Source: Ixodes scapularis
Lineage: Eukaryota > Arthropoda > Arachnida > Ixodida > Ixodidae
DNA: 64,000 nucleotides
NCBI RefSeq assembly: GCF_016920785.2
Contig: NW_024609884.1
Location: 86,668,069-86,732,068 of the forward strand
Reading direction: 5' to 3'
Shown piece after piece: positions 51,389 to 63,189 of the stretch (position 1 is its first letter; the number at the start of each line of letters is the position of its first letter). Under the pieces are notes generated by a model, which was given only the letters and a program-made list of their open reading frames with translations, was not told where the DNA came from and did no database searches. The position numbers and the translations under genes were made by a program.

Positions 51389-51515
51389 GGGGGGGGGGGG
51401 GGGGGGGGGGGGGGGAGGGTGCACTTGCGCATATGAAACACACAACTTGCAAGCCACACATTTCTGGGACAGAATTCCACAGTCGGGGGGAGGGGTGGGG
51501 AGGGGAGGGGAGGGG
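51389..51515. repeat. G27 run and G-quadruplex-type tract
   Basis: G27 at 51,389-51,415, and at 51,485-51,515 six or more runs of four to six G separated by single bases (GGGGGGAGGGGTGGGGAGGGG type). Confidence 0.85.
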
Positions 51516-52675
51516 AAATTGGAGGTTGTTCGGAGATCGACCCCATGCATAGTTTTTCGCAGTTTCCAGTTCACGAAGTGTAAGTTATGTACAGTATTTC
51601 AGCTTTCTCAGAAGCTCTGCCTTGGATTACTGACACTTCTGGTTAGTGGCCTACTGATTTTGAGATTTGTACAAAATCTGCTTCGTAACTACCGACTGGA
51701 TGCCGATCACTAAAAGACAAAATTTCTTCCATCGTGTACTCCACGACTTATGCGCAGCGGCAGTTTAACATATTTAAATAAATACACAGATGCCACGGTT
51801 TGGAGGAAAGCATGAAAAATTGCCATATGACAACCGGCACGTTAAATGTGCCCTTCCATTTGCTCAAGCTTTTTGGTCAACTGGAAGTCCTTGCGGGCTC
51901 CCACCAAGCTGCCCCAGTGCAACCAATTGGGGATGCGAGTTCTTCTTAGCAATATTTGGGGGTCAATTTGAGCCTGGTCATTTCAAAGGATCCGGGCGAC
52001 CACCCTGCTGGGAGGGCACTGTTGCATCATCTGCTTTGGAAAATGAACGTAGATAAAATCCCGGGCTACTAGTGTAGACTATAAGGGCATTTTAGGATAA
52101 TAAGATCATGCAGACAGTTGAGGGTAACGAATTAATATCTAGCAATATGGTTTCTACAAAAAATAGTCATATTTTCTGCCCACAATGCGCGAAGGGACGA
52201 AAGCGATAGCTGTAGCAGGGTTGTGCAATGCGGGTGAAATGGTGCCCTCACGTACCTAAGGATGGAGGTGCTACGTGATTAGGTAATTCTCATAGCCTCT
52301 GTGGTTAGCCTCGTGGATGCCACTGACAGCCGCCACCAGTGCTCCGTGAAGTAAGTGGGTAAGCGCGGTAGATGTTTCTAAAACCATCCAACATTACGCG
52401 TAGCAACTGGATACTGCCAAAGAGGGATTTCGTATAATGCAAGTAATGTTTGAAAACAAGTTTTTCAAGCAGACTACAGGAAGACTCTCCTTTCGTTGCT
52501 TCATTCCTGGCAAGACGCCGGGGCCACTGTTCTCTTGGCGCTGCGCGGCTGACGGGAAAATCAGACCTCCCTCTTTTCGTGCCAAGAGCAGAAAGAAAAA
52601 AAAAATATTTCGCGCTTGCGGCAACGTCAAAATCTCGGTAAAGTGTCGCCTGTAAAACTATTGCTTTAATAAGGC
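51516..52675. other. intergenic
   Basis: No recognisable gene; short open frames only. Confidence 0.5.
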
Positions 52676-52679
52676 GTCT

Positions 52680-52895
52680 CGTTTGCTCCAAGGCAAAGTG
52701 CTGACCTATGGACACCCATTGGCAGATTAGGTTCCCAGCTGAAGTGCCCACGATTTGACAGAGGCGTATTGCAAAGAAGGTAGAGGTTTCGGTTACATCT
52801 GCAAAGATCCCCCCGGTCATCTGCCTTGGCCTTTGCTGGGGCATGCCAGGTGTCCTTTGTTGGTTTGGCACCTAAACCCCCAAAAGGATTTTAAT
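52680..52895 (+). mobile_element. tRNA-derived SINE (Ruka-like)
   Basis: CTCCAAGGCAAAGTGCTGACC, a B-box-like AGGTTCCCAGCTG, then …GGTCATCTGCC…, and an end GTTTGGCACCTAAACCCCCA, matching the order seen at 37,866-38,090. Confidence 0.65.
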
Positions 52896-53680
52896 TAAAA
52901 CTTCCTAGGAAAAGGAACAATTGCAGTTATTTTTCAGGCAAGGCCAGCTGCAATAAACGTTTCCAGCACCCTGATAAAGGAAATGGTGGGGCTTCATGTC
53001 ACCTAGCAAATGGGGTTGTGAGCAATGCCCCAAAGATTCCTTGGGCAAGGGACCTCCCGGTAGAATCCAGATCGGGTCGAAATTTTAAGGCCCAACTGCA
53101 CCCGGACCGAGTCTATTATTTGTGCACGTTCGCCCTAACCTGATTCAACCGATAAGTATTAGCTGGCTCGTGTTGGAGTTTGACTTTGTTGGATTAAGAT
53201 ATTTACACTCACCGAATATGAACCCTGGAAGGGGATCTGCTAAAATGCAGAACTGCAACCTTGCAAGATGAACTTCGTTGTGGTAGCATGTGCTTAGTAG
53301 GTACTTTGCCCCTTCAAAGCCTAATCACAACAACCTTGCCTGTAAACTTGGTCTTCTCAGTGAATCAATGCGAGGACGTGCTTCTGGCTGGGAATGCACA
53401 GAACTTGGGCCTTTCTCTGGGTACTGGTGGCAGGTCTTGTAAAGGTATCAAGGACGGGGCAATGCATTCACTGCCGGAAAAAAATATTAAAACTATTATT
53501 GTTCCACATTCAATACACATACAGGGGTTGGACTGCGAAACTGAAACACCGGCTCTTCTGGCGGAACAAGGCGAATGTATGAGCTAGCTGGTTGCCAACT
53601 TTTTGCCAACTTTTTACATCATGCATTTGATAGGAAAGACAAAGTGTTGCCTGGAATTAGACGAGCACAAGCATGGCTGC
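52896..53680. other. intergenic
   Basis: No recognisable gene. A 108-codon plus-strand frame (53,261-53,587) has no motif. Confidence 0.5.
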
Positions 53681-53689
53681 ACGTGAAAT

Positions 53690-54660
53690 GGTAGAACCTA
53701 ATGGAAGACATCGCAGTTGAAAAGAGGACAGATTGGCGGTGTGTATCTTGCTGCTGCATCCGTGACCAAAACGGCAAGTCTGCAGTGTAGCGAGAATCAT
53801 GTTGACATATCGCAAGGAGGGCTGAAGCACACCGAATAGGAGCAACTGCCGTGACGAGGGGAAGCTGTTTGGGAGGGGAGTCCGAATACGAGATTGTATC
53901 CAGGAAACAAAGCCACAGCTGCCCAAGTCACTGCAGTATTCAATACGCACGTCCACTTGCCTGTTTCTAACAAAACTGTTTGTTGCAAGCTTCACAGGGT
54001 GAATATTCATGGCCAGGCTGCTATTGCCAAATCTTTGGTAGCCAGTGCCAATGCCAAGCATCAGGTTTGGTAGTGCCAGTAGTACATATCTTGTAGGACT
54101 TTGGATGATGTTAAATGTGTAATATAACCCAACGAGTTCACCTTCACTGTCATCCCCAAATCCGAGGGTGGAGAAGCCCTTCACAAGCTTACGAACCGGA
54201 CTGTATCGTGTCCAAAGTCAAAGTGTATCAATGATGGTTTGGGTCACAATATCCTGGGATTTTCTAGGGCCACTGATTGTTGTCGATGAGCACATCACTG
54301 CCAAGGACTTGGGTCATTTTGGAGGACAAGGTTCACCCAGTAATTCTAACCTTGCACCAAGAAAGCATAGGAGCATGATAATGCACACACGGCAAGAAGG
54401 GTGACAATGGTTTGACGAATATGGAAGCGAAGTACATGGCCTGTGCAGTCACCTAATCTTAACATTACTGAGCCAACCTGGGGTCTCCTAGAGGAATGAG
54501 TGAGGAATCGTTTTTCCCCACCAGCAACCAATAGAGAGCTTGCCACTAATCTGAAAGAATAGCTCCAAATCCCCACTGTACATAACTTGTATTTATCCTT
54601 GCTGCAGTGCATTGATGTTGTACCGCCACCAAAGGAGGATCACGAAATGAGCTGGTAGTG
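53690..54660 (+). pseudogene. Tc1/mariner-type transposase remnant
   Basis: Shifting plus-strand frames follow a Tc1 transposase in order: helix-turn-helix-like start (about 53,690-53,800), VNIHGQAAIAKSLVA (about 53,999), MMVWVTISWDFLGPLIVVD (about 54,229), and QSPNLNITEPTWGLLEE (about 54,447). The conserved GxMVW…SxxGxGPL and PxQSPDLNPIExxW blocks are thus recognisable but altered (PDLN to PNLN). Multiple frameshifts show it is inactive. Terminal repeats were not located with confidence. Confidence 0.8.
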
Positions 54661-54974
54661 GCAACCTTCTCTCCTTCACAAGATTAAGTCACTGACATGT
54701 GGTATCACAGTGCATAAATTTTTAATTCCTTTTATTGTGCTGGGAGTTTCAGTGAAGACTTAAAAATCCATAAAAAATGGGGTGGTTGAAAAAAAAAAAA
54801 AAGACTACAAGAACAAGCTGATAGCCATGGCGGACGTCAAACATTGCAAAACAAAACATGCTAATTAGCTGAATGATGAACTAAAATTTACTAATCAACT
54901 TTTTAATTGGTGAAGATGAACATATGGTTTCAATTAGACATCTGCTAAGCATTGTCAAAAACCACTAAACCAAT

Positions 54975-55835
54975 GCGGAGGGCAAGTTCGTCTGCTTCTT
55001 GTGCAGGGGGTAGTGGCGACGTCAGAATGCCGAGCCCTGATTGGCTGATCGCGACCCCCTATCTGAGCGTCGTCTGCTCCTTTGCAACGTCGTCATCTCA
55101 CAACGTCGTCTGCGTCTGTCTTACCTTTCCTGCGACTTTTGGAAGTGCAGAGGCCAGATTCATGAAACAATCTTATGCCAAAAATGTGCGTGAGACAAAA
55201 CTTAAGAACAAATTCGTATTCACGAAACAAAATTTTCGTAAGTTTTGGCAGGTTATGACGAAATCCTACGACAGCTCCGAAGCTGTCTTACGCACTTCTT
55301 ACGATCAAATCAGCATGGCCGACAGCGTCGTGGTCGCAACGACCCACAGACGTTTATTTTTCTATGTGCGCTTCTCACGCGTCCCGACTTCAAGCAGCAA
55401 GAAAAAAGTAAAACGCACTTGAAATAGGCCACGACGAACAAGAACGCTGGATCCACAAACACCCGGGAAAAGCTCCAACGGCCACGATTCCACCGAACGC
55501 GACAATGTGAGCACGGCAGTTAGGCCTAGCAGGCACTCCGCGACTTGGCGACCGTCTGCCCACGACCGGCTGGCGTGCTGAAAGGAATATGCCCGCACAA
55601 CCCTTGTAAACCCTTCCCGTACTATACTTTGATCGCTGACCTCAATTTTAGATTAAGAGGTCAATTTCTTCCCCTTGTTATCTCCTTGTTTCCCGAGGCA
55701 ACGGTGACTCTCGCCGGTGAAAAAGCGGTGAATCTCCGACAGACGCAGGAAAGGTAAAACAGCCATCGCTCGGCGTTCTGACGTCACCGCTACTTCCTTT
55801 CTCATGCGCAGAAGACGAAAATGAGCCCACTTGTG
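54975..55835. repeat. diverged inverted copies of a GTCGTCTGC…GACGTCAGAATGCCGAG repeat
   Basis: GCGACGTCAGAATGCCGAG at about 55,015 and, inverted, CTCGGCGTTCTGACGTCACC at about 55,770. TGTCTTACCTTTCCTGCG at 55,117-55,136 is mirrored near 55,740-55,757. The family is shared with the palindrome that follows. Confidence 0.55.
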
Positions 55836-55864
55836 AGGCGTATTCATTTGAGAAAGATATAAGG

Positions 55865-56365
55865 CACATGCTGCATTTTACAGCGTTCCAAAAAACACTA
55901 GTAAATTTGAACTCATTTCTTGGTTTCGGTTTCCTATCGGAGCGCATCTTTGCACCAGCGGTCCTGCCCCACTGTGTCCGAGGCACGCAATGCACGTATA
56001 CCATACTTTCTTCCATCCTAGGAGGGAGGAGAGGCGGTTGCTTCGTGTCTTGGCCACGTGGGGGCAGGACCGCTGGCACAAAGATGCTCCCCAATGCAGA
56101 GCGCAACTTCGTCTGCTTCTTGCCCAAGGGTTGCGATGGTGTCGGAGTGCCGAGCTCTTATTGGCTGATTTAAAGAAATAGTGGGTAGACCTCAAGGCAT
56201 TGATGTCTATCCACTATTCTTTCAATCAAAGCCAATTGGAGCTCGGCGTCATTCTGATGTCACCACAACTCCTGCGCAAAAAGCAGACGACTTCTTCTCC
56301 GCATAGGAAACCAAAACGGGTCCAAATTGAGCGTTTTTTAAAAAATATGGCTGGGCTTTAATCAC
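55865..56365. mobile_element. nested palindromic (fold-back) element
   Basis: The outer arms (CAGCGTTCCAAAAAACAC… with TTGGTTTCCTAT-type ends) lie at about 55,880-55,940 and 56,290-56,345. A second palindrome (CGCATCTTTGCACCAGCGGT… at about 55,943-55,980 against 56,048-56,095) sits inside the left arm. A third pair (CGTCTGCTTCTTGC…GCCGAGCTC… at 56,110-56,165 against 56,222-56,292) forms the centre. There is no coding capacity. Confidence 0.7.
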
Positions 56366-56369
56366 GTGT

Positions 56370-58565
56370 GCCCTCTTCCCCACAAGTAATTCAAATAGCA
56401 CAACCAGATTTGATTAGAATGACTCGCGAGTATTCAGATTTAATTAGTTTATTCTGTCAATGTGTGTCAATGAAACGTCTTGCTCGACTGTGAAAGTATC
56501 CTTCTATGCCGCAACAGTGGGCAGTGCAACAAGCATGTTGCTTGCTTGCCAGTTTCCTTCAACCCCATGGCCAGTCTAAACGTGCCTCATGCTACTCAAC
56601 AACTGATGGCAACATTTTCAAATGATTTTTTGGTATTTTCAGCTACAGCAATAAGCTCCTATTGTATGTTGGTGGGTGTTGAAATTTCCTGCCAGCAGAG
56701 ACCTACATCGGGTAAATGGAACATTATTTTCTTTTTCATATCCGGCACGCTTATTGAGTGCTCCATTTCAAACAATGGACTACTTGGTAGCCAGTGGGTT
56801 TATTCAATTTACTTGCACCTTCTGTACACTGTCATATTCAATTTACGAGTGCAGCCTATCTGAAAACAGAGCCTGCACTTTTGTGCACATGTGCAAGCTG
56901 GTGCAGGTAAATCAATTGAGCCTATTGTAAGCAACTGTTTCAGTGCATCCTTCCTGCTTTTACTGATTTATGAGATGTCTTCAACATATTACATAAACCT
57001 AGCATTTGATTTTAATTTTAAGATTTTCTTTTAGAAAAGAGAGTGGCCGGTACATGGATACAGTCTTCGCTGCATGTGTATCAGGCTTGGCGGATATTAG
57101 ATGAGAGGATAATGAACATGATCAGTAGACTGATGAACTAAAATTTGTTAATTAACTTGCAAAGTAATCATTTCATGGGTCACATTGCAATTGTAGTATT
57201 GACTGTGATTGCAATTAGAGGAAGACTGAATTTAAATATTTTGCAAAAATGCAACGGGCTTAAAGATATTCACTGATCAATTTTCACATTTTTGTCAACC
57301 AATTCTGAAGCTTGATGCAAAAAAGCGCCGCAAGCCCTTTCCGGAATTATGCGTAGAAGGGCGACATACTCGTTCCCAGCACCTCGCCACTATCTCTACA
57401 CTGTGCCATCGGCACATTCGAAAGAGGTAGTGGCGAGAAAGTGAAAATGTAATTGAAGCGCCTTGTTTCTCATCTGTCCGTCATTGTGGGCAGGACTTCC
57501 GGCGTTTTGTCTGCATCCAGTGTTAGAAGCGAGTGACGAAACCGCGTAAACTGACCGATGAATATATCAAAACCCTTTTCCTTTTTACAAACTGTTTTGC
57601 CCGCTTTAGTCCGATAATGACTGCCAATAAAGAGAAATTGAAGCGGTTCTGTATTCAAGAAAAAACGCTTAAATCGTTTTCATTTGGCCTCCAGGATCAC
57701 GAATATCAAAATTATATTTCAAATTGATGTGCCAATAGCCATAACAGCACCTTCAAAATAGCGCTGAAGCGCCTCCTTCCTGGTGCGTTCGGTGGGAGGA
57801 GGGAATCGTGATGTATTATGCGAAAATCTCAGCCTTCCCGCACCCGAGCAGTCAAAAGCGGTGCATGTGTTCCTTCACAATCGGCACTCGCAAGGCAGTT
57901 GAAACCTCCAGGAATGACGTTGCACTTAGCGGCTGGTTTTTCAGTTTTTCTCACGTCTAGTGATACGTTCAGGTCAAATGCTGGAGATATTCAAATTCAC
58001 AGGACAAAGAATTCAGCTCCAACTCATTTTTTTTCAGGAACCTCTTCAGCTTCTCTTTAAAGCTACAATTGCAGCATGACTTATCGGGCCATTAATTAAA
58101 AAAAAAAAACATAAAAACATCTGATCATGGCCCAACTCTGTAGCTCCGGCGAACTGGCCAATGGGCGAATTCAATATAAACACAATACCAGGAACCACAA
58201 TGGGCAACATATGCTACATATATAAGCACCTTTAATCCTTACAAAGGCCATATTACGCCGAATTTTCCGATCTCTATACATATATATATATTTCTTTTTA
58301 CCAAACCTCGCCACATTTTGGGGACAAAATTCAGCAAGCAGGCTCCAGCTGCGAAACGTTCAGTTCAGAGGTCTGGCCCACTCCCAGTTTCTATAAATAT
58401 CACTTGGAATAAACCGTAGCAAAATTGTGCACCAGTCGGGATAGTACCACGCACGTCGAGATAAATAAGTGGAGTATATAAACATATTCGTCCAGTATCA
58501 AAGTGGCGCAGCCCCTCCTTGGCTCGTCTGCAGCGAGAGCAGGCACTGGTCGGCCTTGGAGGCTT
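56370..58565. other. intergenic region and probable 3' UTR side of the synthetase gene
   Basis: No gene recognised. A 127-codon plus-strand frame (56,480-56,863) has hydrophobic stretches but no motif. On the minus strand, ATTAAA at 58,231-58,236 is the nearest plausible polyadenylation signal for the synthetase. Confidence 0.45.
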
Positions 58566-58776
58566 CTATTTGATCGGGGCTCCCTTGAGCGAAGGACAGG
58601 TGACCGGCTGTCCGCCGACGACAAAGGGACAGCCTCTCCACTCTGCCACCAGGGAGGCAGACGTCTTCAGGTCCACCTGGAGCTTCTCCCACACCTTCTT
58701 CTTGGGATTCAGCTGGGCATCCGGATCGCCACCCTCGTACCCTTCCACAAAGACACGGTCTCCGGCCTTGCTGCCG
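58566..58776 (-). CDS. YARS1: YARS1 exon 2: end of EMAP II-like domain and stop
   Basis: Acceptor GCGCAG (minus strand), completing Ser from AG|C; TAG at 58,566-58,568. Encodes GSKAGDRVFVEGYEGG, NPKKKVWEKLQVDLKT and the CPSLKGAPIK end. Confidence 0.96.
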
Positions 58777-61700
58777 CTGCGCACCGGGGAGAGCAAACAA
58801 AGGACAAATCATGCACCCCTCGCTTCCACTGTGTGGCTGACCCCTGTGAGGGGCCAACTTAAGCAAAATCTTTTAACAGGGTCCAAATCCGTAAAGCTGC
58901 CTCACACACTCGCAACTGCTTAGGACTGTGTGCCTTGAAACTTCTTGGATGGATGGATGAATGAATGAATCCGGCTGAGCCCTTTGGATCGGGCGGTAGC
59001 TTACGCCACCTAGCCATTTTGTTTTACCATTTAAGCTAAGAATATTTAAACGGACACACTGGCACCATCTATCAGGGCAGCCATACACTTGGCACCCCCA
59101 TACATTTTTTTTCCTCATCATTCTTTTTTGCTAGAAAAGAGTCTGTCAATGTTATGGACAACCATTTCTCATAGTACATTTGATCTTGCAAGTACCACAA
59201 AACTTTTGCTCTACTGAAATGTATTTCCAGGGTTGGACAGCGCCAGCGTGCCAGTGTGTTTTTCTAGTTGCAAGAGATATTAAGGCACACAGTGCTAAGC
59301 AGTTGCAAGTGTGTTAACGGGCCTTTGCTCTCTTTCCAAATGTTTGCAGAAGAGCAAAAAAAATCCTTTCGTACGAACCGGCACAACACTATGCCTGGCG
59401 AGGGCTGTTGCCATCCCGCGGGGAGGAAATAGCCCTATCCACAAAGATGCCATAAATGGCGGAAGACACTCTCCTCTGGACTTGCTGGTTCTAGCTGTGG
59501 CTGCGCCCAACCTCGTGTAACCTGCTTCCACATTAAAGGGGCAGTGCAACAATTTTCGGACTTTGGCCAATTAACTGCGGAAATTAATTTGTGTTACCTA
59601 TAAAACGAGGAACAGAAAACCATGTTTTCCTGAGTGCACTAAATTTTATTAAAAACAAAAATTAAACAAGTTTTAGGTCAAGGTGCCCCTCAACTCTCGT
59701 GCTGTCTTTCGAGTGACGTCTCTGGGGGACCACCTGGTTTCCCGTTGGGTTCTCTCTTGGGAAACCCCAGTCGCTCCCGCTGCGACTGTAGATTTTCAAG
59801 GATTATCCTATTGTCGAAGGTTGTGGCAAGCAATCGACACAAAAGACTGTTCGCCACGAGGCTGCCAGCAAGTATAGCAGTGGAGGGGGAAAGGTTTTGT
59901 TGAATTCTGAATAATTTGGAAAATGGTAGAATTCAATTTCCGAATTGGGGGAAAAATAAGGTTTAACCAGATTTTCAAGAAGCATGTTTGGAGTGTAAAT
60001 ATTGGGAAATATTGGGTTTTACCCGCAAATACAGAACCCTATATATGTGTAATGTGTACCTGCTGCTTTGGTTCACAGCAATGAGGGGTTGCTTTGACAA
60101 GTGTCTTCAGTTCCTCATATTCTATGTGCCTCATCTGAAACCTATTGCCATCAACTCTGTCCTCTTAATTTAATCACATTAATAATAATAATAGTAATTT
60201 ATTCACTATACACATGGTGGGGGCTGGGGAAAAAAAAAAGCTGTCCAAACAGCTTGACTGGTCCTCAGCAACCTTGCCAAACTAAACTGCTCTGGATGCC
60301 ACTCTGGGCAGGCTGAGACTCGGACCCACGTTGACTGTGGTCCCGTCGCAGGCCACAACTGAGGAGAGTCTTTTGGTGGCCAGAGTGGGGTGCCCAAAAA
60401 GCGTAGTAACCCACCGCCCGTGTCAGTCTGTCGGGGCACCGGCAGTACATTGGCTAGTTTGAAATGCTGTAAAACAAACAAACAAAAACTTCCAGCCTTT
60501 CCACTCTGGTGAAGTAGGAAGAGCAGCAGAGTTGTAGCTTCTGTTCTCGGCGGTGGCTTTTCAGGCGAGCAATCTGCTCTTTTTTGGCAAGGGAATCTAA
60601 AGAGCTCGACACAGTGGAACTTTAGGCGATAGTGGCTTCGCGGCGGTTATGGAACCGTTCGTGCTGCTGCGCACATCGCCGCTCGTTCCACTCTTGCTCT
60701 TCTTCCTCCGAAGAAAGGTTGCTGCCATTTATGAGCGACGGTGGCAACCAGTTGTCTGGTTGTCGCTGTCGCTCATAGATGGCGGTAGCTGTCCAGAGTT
60801 TGGTATCATCATTTCTTTGCTGGTGGACACAATCCTGGGGAAACTAGCCCTTAACAGCTCCGCTGTAAAATGGGCCAAATGACCACACAAAAAAAAAGTT
60901 AACAAGAGCTGCAGGTGAACTACCAACTTGGGGTGCTTGGAAGGATCGAAGGCCATGAGATAAAAAAGCTTACCTGGAAGGCAGACCCCTCACAGACACA
61001 ATTCCGGGACTAATGCACCTCCTCATCTAACATAGAATATCACTAAATTTAGCCCATATGTGGTTGCACTTGAAGTAGGGAAGTCTCTTCCCGAAACATG
61101 TGTAATAAAGCCTCTTCTGCTGTTCAAACATTTTTGTATGTTTACAACTTCTTTGGTGAAGACTTGTTTATTAATACAGTTAACCTATATGTGGTGTTAG
61201 ATGTACAGTGTGTCGTCCCCCAAAAATGTGCAGCGTTTTTTTTGCTGCAAAAACAACCTACGCATCGCTGAACGCTCTCCACCCAAACGTAGTGCTAGTG
61301 GTTCAGAACAGATCCCAAAGTTTCAGAACTAACCATTATTTAAAAGTTATAAGTTCTTTTCTGAAACTTTCAATGGAAAAATGGCGCCCGTTCCCAGTAG
61401 ATGACGCCATTCGTCCCCACATATTCGTGGGCTCCGCCGGCCACCACTCTCCCATTGAAGATTTCCAAAAATCGCTTGTGAGTTTTGAATAAGGAAACAC
61501 TTAGTTCCAAAACTTTGGCATCTGGTCGGGACCGCCAGCATCAAGTTTAGGCAAAGACTGACCATTCGGCGATGTATGGTTTATTTTTGCGGTGAAAACA
61601 AGGATGTAATTTTTTGTTCGGGGGACACCCAGTACTTCATATTTTGGGCAAGACTTTCTCTATGGAACTATTTTCAATCGCCATCTTTTCTGCTATTTTG

Positions 61701-63189
61701 AGGTACTCTCAGAGGTCACAGCCCTTCAAGTGAGCAGACACTGCGCCAAGTTTGCTAACCCCTGCATCATTTCTGTCATGTCTTGCATATTTTAGAATTG
61801 TGCCGTAATTACTTGGGACTCTTACCTGGGAGGCTTGAGCAGTTCAACCTGGTCGTCCCGAGACGCGCAGAGTACCATCGCCTGCGACTCGACACCCCGC
61901 ATCTTTGCGGGCTTGAGGTTGCAGAGCAAGACTACCATCTGGTTGAGTAGCGCTTCTCGGGGCAGCCGCTGGCGCAGACCGCTCACCACGGTGCGCAGTC
62001 CCACGGGCTCGGCCAAGTCGATGCGGGAGACGTAGAGCGCGTCCGCGTCCGGGTGATCGTCCACCTGAACAACGCGGCCAACCCTCAGGTCGAGCCGCCG
62101 TGGAGAGAGCTCTTCGACGACGGCCACTTTGCCCGCGGGCGGGTAGGCCGCGGCGGCCAGCTTCTGCAGCGCCGGGTCTTGGAACACCTCGCGGATCGGG
62201 TCAAGCAACCGGTTCAGCTGCACCTCCACCATGGCCTTGAGGTCTCCCGGATGCAACTTGAGGTTTCGGAAGTCCTCCTCGAGCTGGTCGTACGTTTCGT
62301 AGACCGTGTTGCCGCCGTGGGCTTCGTCCCTCTCGATGACCAGGGTGCCAGTCAAGGGCACCAGCACGTGCTTGACGAAGGCAAGCACCCCGTTGTCTTC
62401 GAGGTTGCCCGGCTCGCAGAAGGCCTTCTTGAGCTTCTTCTTCACCGCCGCGGCCGTGTCGAGCAGGTCGATCTTGGAGTCTTCCTCGGACGAGCTCATC
62501 TTGCCGCCAGACAGCCCAGGAACCATAGGGTTCATCAGGTGGATGCGCTTCTCATAGCCCAGCTGCGGCAGGTACTTTTCGGAGAACGTGAAGATCTTCC
62601 GCTGGTCGACGCCGCCGAACTGGGCGTCTACGTGAAGGTATTCTTCGTCCAAGGCTTGGAGGCACGGGTAGAGCATGCTGCTGAGGAGCGGGTGATCGAC
62701 TTGCTTGACCACCTCGGCACCGGCCTTCTTGGCGTCGTGCTCGGTGACCATCGATACGAGTCGGTACACGTCTAGAGAGAACTCACGGCCCAGCTGATAG
62801 CTGGATCCTTTTACGAAGCGGAGTTTCTCCAACGGCACGCCGATGGACGTGAGCATGGCTTTGATGACGTGCTCGTAGTATTGTACTCGCAACTCCAGCA
62901 GGTCCCAAGGCGCCTTCATGTTATCCAAGTACGCGTGCAAGTCAGCAAACAAAATCGTTACCTCGCATCCAGCCTTCAGAAAATCTGCGATCTTGGACAT
63001 GGGGACGAAGTAGGCGACATGTGGTTTTCCGGTGGTGGCCGTCCCCCAGTAGATCTTGAGGTCTCGCTCCTTCATGATCTCATTCATTCGGGCATCACCA
63101 AGCACTTCTTGCAGGTTCCTAGAAACCAAGTTTACCTTGGCTTCAAGATCCAGCTCACTGCCGTTCGGTCTGTCGAGGTTTTCTGTCAT
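58566..63189 (-). CDS. YARS1: cytoplasmic tyrosyl-tRNA synthetase, complete, two coding exons
   Basis: Joins L-tyrosine to tRNA-Tyr in the cytosol, using ATP. Exons 63,189-61,826 and 58,776-58,566 give 524 residues (human about 528). The class I catalytic domain has YWGTATTGKPHVAYFVP (47-63; HVAY replaces HIGH), the YPxxQ and DAQFGGVDQRK blocks (174-198), and KMSSS (230-234). ELR (99-101) matches the human cytokine motif position. VKKKLKKAF (249-257) matches the basic nuclear-localisation stretch. From about residue 350 an EMAP II-like tRNA-binding domain follows (RLDLRVGRVV, HPDADALYVSRID, NLKPAKMRGVESQAM), ending in CPSLKGAPIK. The start is the first ATG in frame, with A at -3. The frame is open further upstream but only with GTG. 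Confidence 0.97.
58946..59110 (-). repeat. retroelement 3' end with GGAT/GAAT-type tail
   Basis: Minus-strand reading: TGGCGTAAGCTACCGCCCGA, then TCCAAAGGGCTCAGCCGGAT and an ATTC/ATCC microsatellite tail. This tail type is frequent in tick genomes. It lies in the YARS1 intron. Confidence 0.6.
59111..60180. other. YARS1 intron, middle part
   Basis: No gene. A repeat-like start TTAAAGGGGCAGTGCAACAA lies at about 59,534. Confidence 0.45.
60182..60470 (-). repeat. retroelement fragment with (ATT)n-type tail
   Basis: A TAATAATAATAATAG tail at about 60,179-60,196 precedes a unique-looking body ending near 60,470. The tail at the low-coordinate end implies minus-strand orientation. It lies in the YARS1 intron. 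Confidence 0.4.
60719..60794. repeat. imperfect 30-bp hairpin
   Basis: GCTGCCATTTATGAGCGAC…GGCAACCA is mirrored by TGGTTG…GTCGCTCATAGATGGCGGTAG. Confidence 0.6.
61204..61640. mobile_element. fold-back element with TA-flanked ends
   Basis: The left end CAGTGTGTCGTCCCCCAAAA and the complement of the right end (CTGGGTGTCCCCCGAACAAA) are diverged inverted repeats next to TA. The interior is also palindromic (CCCAAAGTTTCAGAACTAA… against the complement of TTAGTTCCAAAACTTTGGCA), with a unique centre near 61,380-61,450. It lies in the YARS1 intron, about 190 bp from exon 1. Confidence 0.7.
61826..63189 (-). CDS. YARS1: YARS1 exon 1: catalytic domain and most of the EMAP II-like domain
   Basis: One exon of 1,364 nt from ATG (63,189-63,187) to donor CCCAG|GTAAGAG. 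It holds the whole catalytic domain uninterrupted and most of the C-terminal domain. Strongly GC-biased third positions leave a 240-codon antisense frame (62,053-62,775), which is a shadow. Confidence 0.97.

Noticed and set aside
62053..62775. 240-codon plus-strand frame
   Set aside because: Antisense to the synthetase exon; it arises from strong third-position GC bias.
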